Notes: generated by a model from the sequence alone, not told the origin. Numbered from the stretch's first letter, positions 1-8,946 are shown. The stretch: 64,000 nucleotides of DNA from Luteococcus peritonei (GCF_039526385.1 NZ_BAAAIX010000009.1:62001-126000), one strand, 5' to 3'. Numbers and translations: made by a program.

Positions 1-1050
1 CTCCGGGTCGGGTCTGCCGTGGGCCAGCCGGCGCACCACGGCCGGGTAGAGCGCCTGCCAGGCCCGACCCAGCATCGCGGCCGGTCCGGCGGGTGCGGCG
101 CACTCCGCGACGGCGATCGAGACATGCAACTGGCGTACGGCGCGCCCGGGCCCGTCCAGCTCCGGCTCGCAGCCCCGGGCCAGCGTCACCGCCACCCGCT
201 CCGCGGCGCTGCCGGCGGGCTCGCCGGCCAGCACCAGCATCTGGGTGGCCACGAGCCGAACCGCGTCCAGCGCACCGTCCGGGTCGGCCGGCAGGGTCTC
301 GGAGAAGGCCTTGACCAGCTCCTGCTCGTCGGGCAACAGGTGCAGCGCGGTGGCCGGCTTGGAGGCCATCAGCATCCCGGTGCGCGCCAGCGGCCTGATC
401 ACCGAGGGGCGCTCGGCGGGAGCCCTGCCCTCGGTGAGGGCCAGGGCCACGTCGATGAAGGTGAGCGAGGCGCCGCGGAGGGCCACCACGCTGCCCGGGG
501 GCACCGCCTCGAGCGAGAGCATCGTCTCGACCGGGTAGACGCCCGGCACCAGGCGCACCCGGGGATCGGCCCAGCGGTGGGCGAGCGCCAGGTCATGGTC
601 GGGGGCGTGGCCGGTGGCCAGCAGCACCTCGTCGACCACCTGCGGCACCTCGGCCCCCACCAGCCAACCCTGGCCCGCCTGGTGGGAGAGGTAGTCGACG
701 CGCGAGACGTGCGGCCGGACCGCGATCCCGGGGGCGGCGCGGCGCACCATCTCGTCGAGGGCCTCGGCCAGGTAGAGCCCCACCAGCCGACGCGGCACGT
801 CGCCGTCGGGGGAGATGCCCCGCTCGCGCAGCCAGTCCACCAGGGGTGGCGCGGGCGGCTGGTGGACGATGCGCGGGTGGACGTTCAGGCGCAGGAAGTC
901 GGGCTGGTCGACGCGGTAGGCGGCTCCGGCGCCCGGTGGGGAGGGGTCGTAGGAGTGCACCTCCAGCGGCTCACCGCCCGGCCAGCGGGAGAGCAGCTCA
1001 CCCAGGGCCTGGATGCCGCGCGGGCCCTGCCCGATGATCGCGACCCTCAT
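1..1050 (-). CDS. FAD/NAD(P)-binding protein, 3' end cut by the window edge
   Basis: The reading frame opens with ATG at 1050 and runs open to base 1, so the C-terminus is missing. The first residues, RVAIIGQGPRGIQAL, form a Rossmann-type dinucleotide fold with a GxGxxG-like loop. An HPRIVHQP segment and a later LLATGHAPDHD segment resemble the NAD_binding_9 group of FAD/NAD(P)-binding proteins. The start overlaps the stop of the SbnA-like gene by 4 bp (ATGA), so the two are translationally coupled and probably share a pathway, perhaps formation or use of diaminopropionate. The substrate cannot be told from the sequence. The family call is fairly safe and the role is inference. Confidence 0.7.
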   Translation of the reverse strand, partial: MRVAIIGQGPRGIQALGELLSRWPGGEPLEVHSYDPSPPGAGAAYRVDQPDFLRLNVHPRIVHQPPAPPLVDWLRERGISPDGDVPRRLVGLYLAEALDEMVRRAAPGIAVRPHVSRVDYLSHQAGQGWLVGAEVPQVVDEVLLATGHAPDHDLALAHRWADPRVRLVPGVYPVETMLSLEAVPPGSVVALRGASLTFIDVALALTEGRAPAERPSVIRPLARTGMLMASKPATALHLLPDEQELVKAFSETLPADPDGALDAVRLVATQMLVLAGEPAGSAAERVAVTLARGCEPELDGPGRAVRQLHVSIAVAECAAPAGPAAMLGRAWQALYPAVVRRLAHGRPDPE

Positions 1051-2069
1051 GCGCCGCCCGCCCGCGGCAGCTCGGCCACCAGCGCGTCCAGGGCAGGACG
1101 GTCGAGCCCGAGCTGCTCGTGCACCCAGGAGTCGTCGTAGACCGTCGGAAGATAGGCCATGCCACCATCGTGCAGCACGACGGCGACCTGCGCCCCCGCG
1201 TCCAGCTCCGGCAGCAGCGCTCCGAGCGCCCAGACCACCCCGCCGGCGGAGGCGCCGGCCAGGATGCCCTCGCGGGCGGCGAGCGCGCGGCAGCCCGCCA
1301 CGCACTGCGCGTCCGAGACCCGCACCACGCGATCGGGCTGCACCTGCCCGGACAGCCTGGTCACCAGGCCTGCGCCCATGCCGGGCAACAGCCGGGGCCC
1401 GGCGGTGCCGTCGAACAGGACGCTGCCCTGGGCGTCGACCGCCACCAGCGTGGTGTCCATCTCGTGCTCGCGCAGGTAGGCCTGGCAGCCGCCGATGGTG
1501 CCGGTGGTGGAGGTGGCCACCAGCAGCACGTCGATGTCCTGGTCCAGGGCCTGCGCCAGCTCGGTCATGGTGCCGTCACGGTGGGCGCGGGGATTGGCGG
1601 GGTTGGCGTACTGGTCCAGGCTGATCGCGCCGTCGATGGTGGTCAGCAGCTTGCGGACCCGGGCATGGCGGGCGGTGAGCAGGTCACCGGTGACGGGGTC
1701 GGGCTCGCTCACCAGGCTGATCTCGCCGCCCAGCGCCTGGATGGTCTGGACCGTGGAGCGGTTGGCGCGGCTGTCCACGACGCAGACGAAGTGCACGCCG
1801 GCGATGGTGCAGGCCCGGGCCAGGGCAACGCCGAGGTTGCCCGAGCTGGACTCCACCACCGTGCCGCCGGGGCGCAGCCGGCCGGTGGCCAGCGCGTCGT
1901 CCAGCATCCCCTGGGCGGAGCGGTCCTTGGCGCTGCCACCGGGGTTGAGCGCCTCCAGCTTGGCGAACAGGCTCACGTCGCTCCGGTCGAAGAGCCTCGT
2001 CAGAGCGATGACGGGGGTGTTGCCGATGGCATCGGAGAGGGACGGATGGACCCGGGCAGAACTGGACAC
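1047..2069 (-). CDS. SbnA-like pyridoxal-phosphate synthase (diaminopropionate pathway)
   Basis: This is a fold-type II PLP enzyme of the cysteine synthase family, about 340 residues. The NPGGSAKDRS motif carries the PLP lysine, SSGNLGVALA is the substrate loop, and STTGTIGG binds the phosphate. The segments ATIDGAISLDQYANP and VDAQGSVLFDG resemble SbnA of staphyloferrin B synthesis, which joins O-phosphoserine and glutamate to make N-(2-amino-2-carboxyethyl)-glutamate, more than they resemble CysK. I chose the GTG at 2069 because homology begins just after it (HPSLSDAIGNTPV); its ribosome site is poor and an upstream start is possible. A cysteine synthase role cannot be fully excluded. Confidence 0.78.
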   Translation of the reverse strand: MSSSARVHPSLSDAIGNTPVIALTRLFDRSDVSLFAKLEALNPGGSAKDRSAQGMLDDALATGRLRPGGTVVESSSGNLGVALARACTIAGVHFVCVVDSRANRSTVQTIQALGGEISLVSEPDPVTGDLLTARHARVRKLLTTIDGAISLDQYANPANPRAHRDGTMTELAQALDQDIDVLLVATSTTGTIGGCQAYLREHEMDTTLVAVDAQGSVLFDGTAGPRLLPGMGAGLVTRLSGQVQPDRVVRVSDAQCVAGCRALAAREGILAGASAGGVVWALGALLPELDAGAQVAVVLHDGGMAYLPTVYDDSWVHEQLGLDRPALDALVAELPRAGGA

Positions 2070-2457
2070 CCTTGCGACGCTACGCGCCGCTCCCGGCCCG
2101 CAGCACCCCCGCTGGTGTGGACGTGGAGGGGTCTCCACGTCGGCCGGATGGTGCCGCAGGGGGGCGAGGGCGAGGTGCTTGGTGGAGCGGGCGAGGGGGC
2201 TGGTGGCGCACACGAGGTGTGCAGGGACGTGTGCATGCCCATTTCCGCGGCGCACCCGTACCCGCCCTGCGTCCTCACCCGAACCGGGTCTGGCCGCCTC
2301 CTGGCTGGGCTGGCCGACTCCGCAGACTTGCATCGACGAATTGTTCTAGATACTATTTCGATATAACGATGACCTACCGAGATGAGCTGTGCAGAACCCG
2401 GCGGTCCGGGCCCGACGAGCGGGCGAGGTCATCACGACAGCTTTCAAGGAGCACACC
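2070..2457. other. Divergent intergenic region with an AT-rich promoter island
   Basis: This region lies between the divergent SbnA-like and PadR genes. I see no credible gene in it. Most is GC-rich, but 2336-2370 drops abruptly into A/T. It may hold promoters for both directions, and an iron- or PadR-controlled site would be expected here, but I cannot identify a perfect operator. Confidence 0.5.
2341..2367 (+). promoter_or_regulatory. Candidate promoter for the PadR gene
   Basis: TTGTTC at 2341-2346 could be a -35 box and TATAAC at 2362-2367 a -10 box, with a short 15-bp spacer. ATA and TAT triplets flank the centre of the spacer, so it may double as an operator for autoregulation, as is common for PadR proteins. 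The match is by eye only. Confidence 0.4.
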
Positions 2458-3309
2458 ATGAAGAACCACCACGATTTCGAGAACGTCGAACAGCGACGAG
2501 CCGACCGCAGCGGTCGACGTGGACACCAGGACGGCTGGCCCCGCCGGGGCGGTCGTCATGCCGGCCAGGGCGGCCAGCGCCCCGGCGGTGAGGGTTGGGG
2601 CGGTGACCGTCACGGCGGTCATCCCTTCGACGAGGGCCACGGGGGCTTCCCCGATGGTCGCGAGGATCGCCGTGACGAGCGTCGCGGCGAGGGTCGGGAG
2701 CAGCGCCGGGGCCGCGGACGCGGCCACCACGGTGGGCCCGGCTTCGGTGCCGAGGGCATGGGCCCCGGCTTCGGCGGCCCGATGGGCGGGCTGGACCTGG
2801 GCCCGATGGGCGAGGGGCGTGGCCCGCGGGGCGGCCGCGGCGGACGCCGTGGCCCCGGTCGCGGTCGTCGCGGCGACGTGCGCAATGCCGTGCTGGCCCT
2901 GCTCGCCGAGCAGGAGCTGAACGGCTACGGCATGATCAGCCAGATCGCGGAGAAGTCCAACGGGCTGTGGCGTCCCAGCGCGGGCTCCATCTACCCGGCC
3001 CTGGGGCTGCTGGAGGACGAAGGCCTGATCGAGCCCTCCGAGGCCGAGGGCAAGAAGGTCTTCCGCCTCACCGAGGCCGGTCGCCAGCACGTCGAGGAGC
3101 ATGCCGAGCAGATCGGCAAGCCCTGGGAGAAGGTCGCCGAGCCGCACCGCGGCTTCCTGGACGTGCGCGGTGACATGCACCAGCTCGGCATGGCCGTGCA
3201 GCAGGTGGTCGTCACCGGCGATGCCGACCAGGTGGAGGCCGCCCGCAAGATCCTGGAGAAGGCCCGCAAGGACGTCTACCGGCTGCTGGCCGGCGACGCG
3301 GAGGCCTGA
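2458..3309 (+). CDS. PadR-family transcriptional regulator with a Gly/Arg/His-rich N-terminal extension
   Basis: About 283 residues. AAGGAG at 2446-2451 sits correctly before the ATG at 2458. Residues 1 to about 138 are low-complexity and rich in Gly, Arg and His, with many RGG-like and GRG steps. The PadR winged helix follows: VRNAVLALLAEQELNGYGM, then a wing around SAGSIYPALGLLEDEGLI. The C-terminal helices would make the dimer. Arg/Gly-rich leaders of this kind occur in other actinobacterial PadR proteins and may bind DNA or metal non-specifically. It probably represses its own promoter and perhaps the divergent SbnA-like operon; that target is a guess. Confidence 0.85.
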   Translation: MKNHHDFENVEQRRADRSGRRGHQDGWPRRGGRHAGQGGQRPGGEGWGGDRHGGHPFDEGHGGFPDGREDRRDERRGEGREQRRGRGRGHHGGPGFGAEGMGPGFGGPMGGLDLGPMGEGRGPRGGRGGRRGPGRGRRGDVRNAVLALLAEQELNGYGMISQIAEKSNGLWRPSAGSIYPALGLLEDEGLIEPSEAEGKKVFRLTEAGRQHVEEHAEQIGKPWEKVAEPHRGFLDVRGDMHQLGMAVQQVVVTGDADQVEAARKILEKARKDVYRLLAGDAEA

Positions 3310-3343
3310 GATTGCCGCGTTCGACGCGAGCCATCACACAGCA

Positions 3344-3377
3344 CGAGGCGCCCCTGTCGCAGGACGGGGGCGCCTCG
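3344..3377. terminator. Hairpin terminator between convergent genes
   Basis: A 15-bp stem (one G-T pair) closes on a GCAG loop: left arm 3344-3358, right arm 3363-3377. It separates the PadR gene from the converging NUDIX gene. There is no clear T-tract, as is usual in high-GC actinobacteria. Confidence 0.75.
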
Positions 3378-3412
3378 CCATGTCTGCAAGGGCCGCGCCT
3401 GGTGTGGCGGGC

Positions 3413-3835
3413 TCAGTCCCCGGCGGCGCGCTCGATGATCCGGCGCGCCTCGCGCGGGCGCAGCTCGTGCTCGTCCAGTTCCGAGACCGGCACCCAGACC
3501 GGTTCGTAGCCGTTCTCCGCTCCGGCCCGCGCACGCTCCGGCCCATCGCCCAGCCGCACCCGGCCGCCGGTGCGGCGCACCCGGAAGAAGAACTGGGTGC
3601 GGCCCTCGTCGCGGAAGTCGTCCAGCAGCTCACCCACCTCGACGGTGAGGTTGACCTCCTCCAGCACCTCGCGACGGCACGCCTGCTCCGGACTCTCGCC
3701 CGGCTCCACCTTGCCGCCGGGCACCACCAGGTAGTCCTCACCCGGCTTGGTGCGGCGGATCAGCAGCACCCTGCCCTCGTCCAGCAGCACCGCCGCGGCG
3801 CGGTCCGGACGGTCCTCGCGCTTCTCGCGGCTCAC
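3413..3835 (-). CDS. NUDIX hydrolase
   Basis: A 140-residue single-domain protein. The Nudix box is complete: GGKVEPGESPEQACRREVLEEV supplies the Gly, the REVLEE glutamates that bind magnesium, and the upstream PGG turn. Such enzymes hydrolyse nucleoside diphosphates linked to another group; the substrate here is unknown. Its ATG overlaps the pdxH stop by 4 bp, so the two are co-translated. A housecleaning role on damaged nucleotides or cofactors is plausible but not shown. Confidence 0.85.
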   Translation of the reverse strand: MSREKREDRPDRAAAVLLDEGRVLLIRRTKPGEDYLVVPGGKVEPGESPEQACRREVLEEVNLTVEVGELLDDFRDEGRTQFFFRVRRTGGRVRLGDGPERARAGAENGYEPVWVPVSELDEHELRPREARRIIERAAGD

Positions 3836-4464
3836 GGGGCGAGCCGGTCGCGCTGCCAGGCGCCGTCGACGAGCTGGTAGCGCAGCCGGTCGTGCAGCCG
3901 GCTCGGTCGCCCCTGCCAGAACTCGACGCGATCGGGCACCAGGCGGAAACCGCCCCAGTGCGCCGGACGCGGCACCTCGTCGCCGAAGCGCTCCGCCGCG
4001 GCCCGCTCATTGGCCTCGAGCACCTCGCGACCGGCGATCACCTGGCTCTGCGGCGAGGCCCAGGCCCCGATCCGGGAGGCCACCGGGCGGGAGGCGAAGT
4101 ACTCGTCGGAGACGGCGGCCTCCACCTGCTCCACCCGGCCCTCGATGCGCACCTGGCGGTCCAGCTCGCGCCAGTGGAAGAGCAGTGCGGCGAACGGGTC
4201 ACCGGCCAGTTCGCGGCCCTTGCGGGAGTCGTAGTTGGTGAAGAAGACCACGCCGTCGGCGTCGAACTGCTTGACCAGCACGATCCGCGCCGACGGGCGG
4301 CCGTCGGCCCCCACCGTGGCCAGGGTCATCGCATTGGCGTCGACCACCTGGCTCTCGGTGGCCTGCGTGAACCACCGGTCGAAGAGCTCGAGCGGCTCTG
4401 CCGGGGCGGCCGACTCCTCCAGCGGGCCGGCCATGTAGTCGCGACGCATGTCTCGGATGTCCAT
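3832..4464 (-). CDS. pdxH: Pyridoxamine 5'-phosphate oxidase
   Basis: PdxH is a cytosolic FMN enzyme that oxidises pyridoxamine- or pyridoxine-phosphate to pyridoxal 5'-phosphate. The 210-residue length is typical. Family blocks are in order: RRDYMAGPLEE at the N-terminus, RIVLVKQFDADGVVFFTNYDS for FMN binding, ALLFHWRELDRQVRIEG, SPQSQVIAGRE, and the C-terminal EFWQGRPSRLHDRLRY that contacts the substrate phosphate. It is the first gene of a two-gene unit with the NUDIX hydrolase. Active-site Arg and His residues appear intact. Confidence 0.95.
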   Translation of the reverse strand: MDIRDMRRDYMAGPLEESAAPAEPLELFDRWFTQATESQVVDANAMTLATVGADGRPSARIVLVKQFDADGVVFFTNYDSRKGRELAGDPFAALLFHWRELDRQVRIEGRVEQVEAAVSDEYFASRPVASRIGAWASPQSQVIAGREVLEANERAAAERFGDEVPRPAHWGGFRLVPDRVEFWQGRPSRLHDRLRYQLVDGAWQRDRLAP

Positions 4465-4545
4465 GAGCCGATCCTAGGACCGTGCCTCGTGGCGGAGCTG
4501 GGCAGGGGAGTGGCGCCCGAACCGGGCTGAGGGGTCGCCGCCGGC

Positions 4546-5277
4546 TCACATGCCCAGCATCCACTTCAGGGTGCGGGCATTGCGCACCGCATTCCCGTCG
4601 CCGTCGTTGTTGAAGTAGGCGTGCACCGAACGGCTCTGCCAGGTCCACTCCCGGATCCGGTCGGCCCACCAGCCCAGCGACTCGTCGGAATAGCTGCCGC
4701 CGTAGAGCCAGTGCTCGTCGGGCCCGTGCAGCCGCAGGTAGACCAGCTGGTGGGTGGCGCGCAGCACGCACGGCAGGCCGGCGCCGCTGGTCACCACGTG
4801 CACCGCGCCGCGTCGCTCCAGCAGCCCGTAGACCTCCTCGCAGTTCCACGAGGCGTGGCGGAACTCCACCGCAGCGGTGATCCACGGCGGCAGCCCCGCC
4901 AGGAACCAGTCCAGCCGTGCGTCGTCGCGCTCCAGCGTGGGCGGCAGCTGCACCAGCAGGGTGCCGCGCCGATCGCCCAGCGCGTGCATCCCCGCCTCGA
5001 TCCGGCCGGTCCAGGTCTCCGGGGCGAAGAGCCGCTTGGCGTGGCTGAGCCCCCGCGGTGCCTTCACCGTCATCAGGAAACCCGGCGGCAGCCGGCGGTG
5101 CCAGGAGGCGAAGGAGGCCTCTCGGGGCCAGCGGTAGAAGGAGGCGTTCAGCTCCACGGTGTCGAACTCGGCGCAGTAGGCCGCCAACCGCTCCCGGGCG
5201 GGCAGTCCGGGCCGGTAGAGCACGTGCTCCCAGTGGTCATAGCTCCACCCCGACGTGCCGATCCGGACCTCCACCAT
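4546..5277 (-). CDS. DUF72 (YecE-like) protein
   Basis: A TIM-barrel-like protein of about 243 residues. The N-terminal IGTSGWSYDHWEHVLYRPGLP and FDTVELNASFYRWP blocks are the hallmarks of DUF72. VEFRHASW and YLRLHGPDEHWLYGGSYS follow, then YFNNDGDGNAVRNAR near the end. The biochemical role of DUF72 is not established. I start at the ATG at 5277 because the conserved strand VRIGTSGW begins there; the longer frame adds an unlike leader. It is divergent from the GH63-like gene. Confidence 0.85.
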   Translation of the reverse strand: MVEVRIGTSGWSYDHWEHVLYRPGLPARERLAAYCAEFDTVELNASFYRWPREASFASWHRRLPPGFLMTVKAPRGLSHAKRLFAPETWTGRIEAGMHALGDRRGTLLVQLPPTLERDDARLDWFLAGLPPWITAAVEFRHASWNCEEVYGLLERRGAVHVVTSGAGLPCVLRATHQLVYLRLHGPDEHWLYGGSYSDESLGWWADRIREWTWQSRSVHAYFNNDGDGNAVRNARTLKWMLGM

Positions 5278-5408
5278 GGCCACCACGCTGCCACCTCGCC
5301 CGGCACGGCGCACAGGGCCGCCAGTGATTCGTCGGCGGGCTTTCCCCTGATGGCTGAACTTGCCGCAGGCATTGGCATCGAGGCCACAGCGGTTGAGAGG
5401 CTCGAGAC

Positions 5409-8171
5409 ATGCTCGAGAGCGTTGCGAAGACCGCGGAGGGCCAGCGGCTGGCCACCTCCTCCTCCCAGGACTCGGCCTGGCGCCGCTGGGGTCCCTACCT
5501 GAGCGCCCGGCAGTGGGGCACCGTCCGCGAGGACTACAGCGCCGACGGCGACGCCTGGAATGCCTTCGGTTTCGACCAGGCGCACACCCGGGGCTACCGC
5601 TGGGGCGAGGACGGCATCGCCGGCCTGACCGATCGCTACGGCTTCCTCAACCTGGCCGTCGCGCTGTGGAACACCCACGACGACCGGCTCAAGGAGCGCT
5701 GGTTCGGCCTCACCGGACCGGAGGGCAACCACGGCGAGGACGTCAAGGAGTACTACTGGGCGCTGGACGCCACCCCCACCCACTCCTGGGCCCAGCACCT
5801 CTACCGCTACCCGCAGGCCGCCTTCCCCTACCAGCAGCTGCGCGAGGCCAACCGCGAGCGGGGCTACGACGTCGACGAGTTCGAGCTGGCCGACACCGGC
5901 GTGCTGGACGAGAACCGCTTCTTCGACGTGGTGACCACCCACGCCAAGGTGGACTCCGGCGACATCTGCATCACCTACTCCGCCACCAACCACGGCCCCG
6001 AGGCCGCGCCGCTGCACCTGGTGCCGCAGCTGTGGTTCCGCAACACCTGGGTCTGGGGCCGCGACAAGCGCCGTGCCTCGATGCAGCAGACCCAGACCGA
6101 GCAGGAGCGCAACTTCGTCCAGGTGGTGGCCGAGCACGCCTGGCTGAACCGCCACACCCTGTCCGCCGAGGGCGCCCCGCGGGTGCTCTGGTGCGACAAC
6201 GAGACCGACGAGGTGGCCGCCTTCGGTGCCGCCGAGAACACCGCCCCCTTCCCGAAGTCGGCGGTGGACCGGGCGATCGTGCACGGCGACGACAGCCTGC
6301 TCAGCCCGGACCCGAACGGCACCAAGGTGGCCTTCGACTACTTCTTCGAGGCGGTCCAGCCCGGCGAGACCGTGACGGTGCGGCTGCGGCTGTCCGACGG
6401 CGACGGGCCCTCCGAGCCCTTCGGCCCGGACTTCCAGGCCACCCTGGACAAGCGCCGCGCCGAGGCCGACGAGTTCTACGCCGCGGTGATCCCCGCCGAG
6501 ACCAACGAGGTGGACCGCCACATCGCCCGTCGCGCCTTCGCGGGCCTGAACTGGAACAAGCAGATCTACCGCTACAGCGTCACCGAATGGCTGGAGGGCG
6601 ACCCGGCCGGGCCGGTGCCGCCGCCGGAGCGTCGCGAGCCCTGGGCCCGCAATGCCGGCTGGAGCCACCTGGACCTGGCCGACGTGATCTCCATGCCCGA
6701 CGACTGGGAGTACCCCTGGTTCGCCACCTGGGACCTGGCCTTCCACTGCGTGGCGATCGCCCACATCGACCCGGCCTTCGCCAAGCAACAGCTGCTGCTG
6801 CTCTGCCGCGAGTGGGCCCAGCACCCCGACGGCCAGCTGCCCGCCTACGAGTGGAAGTTCAGCGACGTGAACCCGCCGGTGCACGCCTGGGCGGCCTGGC
6901 TGGTCTACGTCGCCGACGGGCGCACCGACACCGACTTCCTGACCCGGATCATGAGCAAGCTGCTGCTCAACTTCGGCTGGTGGGTCAACCGCAAGGACGA
7001 GGCCGGCAACGAGCTCTTCGAGGGCGGCTTCCTGGGCATGGACAACATCAGCGTCTTCGACCGCTCGAACCAGGTGCCCGACGGCCAGCGGCTGGAGCAG
7101 TCGGATGCCACCAGCTGGATCGCCTTCACCTGCCTGTGCATGCTGCGGATCGCGCAGGAGCTCGCGGTGACCCAGCCGGCCTGGGGCGATGCGGCCACCA
7201 CCTTCCTGGAGCGCTTCCTGTCCATCACCCAGGCGGTGGAGAACTTCGGCGGCCGCCACGAGAGCCTGTGGAACGAGGCCGACGGCTTCTTCTACGACAT
7301 CCTGGTGGACGACCAGGACGCGGTGACGCCGGTGACGGTCCGCTCGCTGGTGGGCTTCGTGCCGCTGCTGGCGGTGGCCAACTCGCCGCGGCAGCTGCCC
7401 GGCCGGGTGCCGGAGCTGCAGGAGCGGCGTGCCTGGCTCAAGCGCAACCGTCCCGAGATGATGCGCTACATGCTCACCGAGGCCGGCCAGGGCAAGGACG
7501 ACCTCGGCGAGCTCACCCTCAGCCTGGTGGACCTGGACCGCTACCCGCGCCTGCTGGAGCGGCTCTTCGACGAGGACGAGTTCCTCGCGCCCTACGGCAT
7601 CCGCTCCCTCTCGGCCGCCTACCGCGACGGGATGACCCTGCAGCTGGCCGGCCAGGACATGCACATCCGCTACACCCCCGGCTGGAGCGAGGACGGCATG
7701 TTCGGCGGCAACTCCAACTGGCGCGGCCCGATCTGGTTCCCGCTGAACACGCTGATCGCCGACGCCCTGCGCCACCGCGCCCTGGGCGTGGGCGGCGACA
7801 AGCTGCAGGTGGAGTTCCCCACCCGCTCGGGTCACCGGATCAGCCTGCTGGAGGCCGCCGAGCGGTTGGAGCAGCGGATGCTGGACCTCTTCCGTCCCGG
7901 CCCCGACGGCCGTCGCCCCGGCCAGCAGCGCGACATCCCCACCGGGCCGCTGTGGGACGAGCACCCCACCTTCAGTGAGTACTTCGACGGCGACGTGGGC
8001 ACCGGCCTGGGCGCCTCCCACCAGACCGGCTGGACCGCGATGGTGGCCCACCTGATCTGCCGCCCGGCCAGCGACTCGAAGCGCCCGGCCGACCCGGACC
8101 AGCCCGCCGACCAGGCCGTGGCCTCGACGCCCGTGGCCCACGACCAGCCCACCGACGCCTCGCAGCACTGA
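5409..8171 (+). CDS. Large glycoside hydrolase, GH63-like glucosidase
   Basis: A 920-residue protein with no signal peptide, so it should act in the cytosol. It resembles bacterial proteins annotated as glucosidase or MGH1-type GH63 enzymes. The first part has WRRWGPYLSARQWGTVREDY and RWGEDGIAGLTDRYG. The catalytic (alpha/alpha)6 barrel lies roughly at residues 380-880, with WEYPWFATWDLAFHCV (probable acid), FNPYE-like replacements, and FGGNSNWRGPIWFPLN near the end. It probably cleaves alpha-glucosides such as trehalose-like or glucosylglycerate compounds, though the substrate is unknown. A short direct duplication overlaps the stop codon. Confidence 0.85.
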   Translation: MLESVAKTAEGQRLATSSSQDSAWRRWGPYLSARQWGTVREDYSADGDAWNAFGFDQAHTRGYRWGEDGIAGLTDRYGFLNLAVALWNTHDDRLKERWFGLTGPEGNHGEDVKEYYWALDATPTHSWAQHLYRYPQAAFPYQQLREANRERGYDVDEFELADTGVLDENRFFDVVTTHAKVDSGDICITYSATNHGPEAAPLHLVPQLWFRNTWVWGRDKRRASMQQTQTEQERNFVQVVAEHAWLNRHTLSAEGAPRVLWCDNETDEVAAFGAAENTAPFPKSAVDRAIVHGDDSLLSPDPNGTKVAFDYFFEAVQPGETVTVRLRLSDGDGPSEPFGPDFQATLDKRRAEADEFYAAVIPAETNEVDRHIARRAFAGLNWNKQIYRYSVTEWLEGDPAGPVPPPERREPWARNAGWSHLDLADVISMPDDWEYPWFATWDLAFHCVAIAHIDPAFAKQQLLLLCREWAQHPDGQLPAYEWKFSDVNPPVHAWAAWLVYVADGRTDTDFLTRIMSKLLLNFGWWVNRKDEAGNELFEGGFLGMDNISVFDRSNQVPDGQRLEQSDATSWIAFTCLCMLRIAQELAVTQPAWGDAATTFLERFLSITQAVENFGGRHESLWNEADGFFYDILVDDQDAVTPVTVRSLVGFVPLLAVANSPRQLPGRVPELQERRAWLKRNRPEMMRYMLTEAGQGKDDLGELTLSLVDLDRYPRLLERLFDEDEFLAPYGIRSLSAAYRDGMTLQLAGQDMHIRYTPGWSEDGMFGGNSNWRGPIWFPLNTLIADALRHRALGVGGDKLQVEFPTRSGHRISLLEAAERLEQRMLDLFRPGPDGRRPGQQRDIPTGPLWDEHPTFSEYFDGDVGTGLGASHQTGWTAMVAHLICRPASDSKRPADPDQPADQAVASTPVAHDQPTDASQH

Positions 8172-8188
8172 GGCATCGCAGCACTGAG
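8157..8188 (+). repeat. Short tandem duplication across the stop codon
   Basis: The string CGCAGCACTGAG, including the TGA stop, occurs twice about 17 bp apart at the end of the glycosidase gene. It looks like a recent slippage duplication and leaves a second, redundant stop. Confidence 0.7.
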
Positions 8189-8194
8189 CGCCGA

Positions 8195-8267
8195 CCCGGA
8201 TCCGCCAGGGTCTGCGCCCCAGGGCCCCGTTCCGGACCCTGGCGGCGCGATCGTGGCGGATCCGGGT
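8195..8267. terminator. Nested, mutually exclusive hairpins between convergent genes
   Basis: Arm 8195-8208 pairs perfectly with 8254-8267 (14 bp). A second pair, 8204-8213 with 8235-8244 (10 bp), shares bases 8204-8208 with the first, so the full helices cannot coexist. The position suits a bidirectional terminator. The outer arms distantly resemble the CAACCC/ATCCGC termini of the palindromic elements described elsewhere in this window. Confidence 0.7.
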
Positions 8268-8301
8268 TGATCTGCCGCCGAGCCTGGACGGTCGGGGCGG
8301 A

Positions 8302-8946
8302 TCAGGCGGGCAGTCGTCGCGCCCGCACGACCAGGTCGACGTGGTGGCCGGCGCCGTTCCCGCTGCTGACATGGCGGTCGCGGCGCTCCTCGCGCTCGAG
8401 CGTGAACTGCGGGTGCGCGCTCACCAGGGCAGCCACGTCGGCGGGCTGCAGGAAGGCCTCCGGGTCCCAGCCGCCGGCGCGGGCGTGCTCGGGGTCGATG
8501 TCGGCATGGTGCACGAAGAGCAGGGTGCCGCCCGGCGCCACCAGGTCCAGCAGCTTCTCCTCGGTGCTGCCGTCGGCGGTGCGGGCCAGCACCGGGTACT
8601 GACAGCTGACCAGGTCATAGGGGCCGTCCAGCAGGGCCTCGGCGAAGGGTGCGATCACGCCGCCCACCTGCTGCCCGCGCTCGCGCGCCGCGGCCAGGGT
8701 GCGGTGCACCGCATTGCCGGCGATGTCCAGGGCGGTGACCTCCCACCCGTGCTCAGCCAGCCAGACGGCATCGGCTCCCTCGCCGCAACCGACGTCCAGG
8801 GCCCGACCGGGCGTCATGCCGGTGACCTCGGCCACCAGGGCCCCGTTGGGGTTGCCGCTCCACACCGGCTCGTCGGCATAGCGGGCTTCCCAGCCGGCGG
8901 CGGAGTGCGGGTCGTGGACGGGTCCGGAGTGCTGGTGCTCGCTCAT
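8302..8946 (-). CDS. SAM-dependent class I methyltransferase
   Basis: About 214 residues. The SAM-binding motif I is ALDVGCGEGADAVWLAE, followed by VTALDIAGNAV, in which the acidic residue contacts ribose. YDLVSCQYPV is motif II/post-I and APGGTLLFVHH is motif III. The fold resembles TehB/UbiE-like enzymes. The N-terminus is His-rich (MSEHQHSG). The substrate cannot be predicted. It converges with the glycosidase gene. Confidence 0.85.
   Translation of the reverse strand: MSEHQHSGPVHDPHSAAGWEARYADEPVWSGNPNGALVAEVTGMTPGRALDVGCGEGADAVWLAEHGWEVTALDIAGNAVHRTLAAARERGQQVGGVIAPFAEALLDGPYDLVSCQYPVLARTADGSTEEKLLDLVAPGGTLLFVHHADIDPEHARAGGWDPEAFLQPADVAALVSAHPQFTLEREERRDRHVSSGNGAGHHVDLVVRARRLPA

Noticed and set aside
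19..1140. A plus-strand frame of 373 codons at the window start
   Set aside because: The minus strand encodes a clear FAD/NAD(P)-binding protein coupled to the SbnA-like gene; the plus frame has no recognisable motif.
5148..8372. A 1074-codon open frame on the minus strand opposite the GH63-like gene
   Set aside because: It is the antisense shadow of a well-supported plus-strand gene, with Val/Gly/His-rich composition and no domain.
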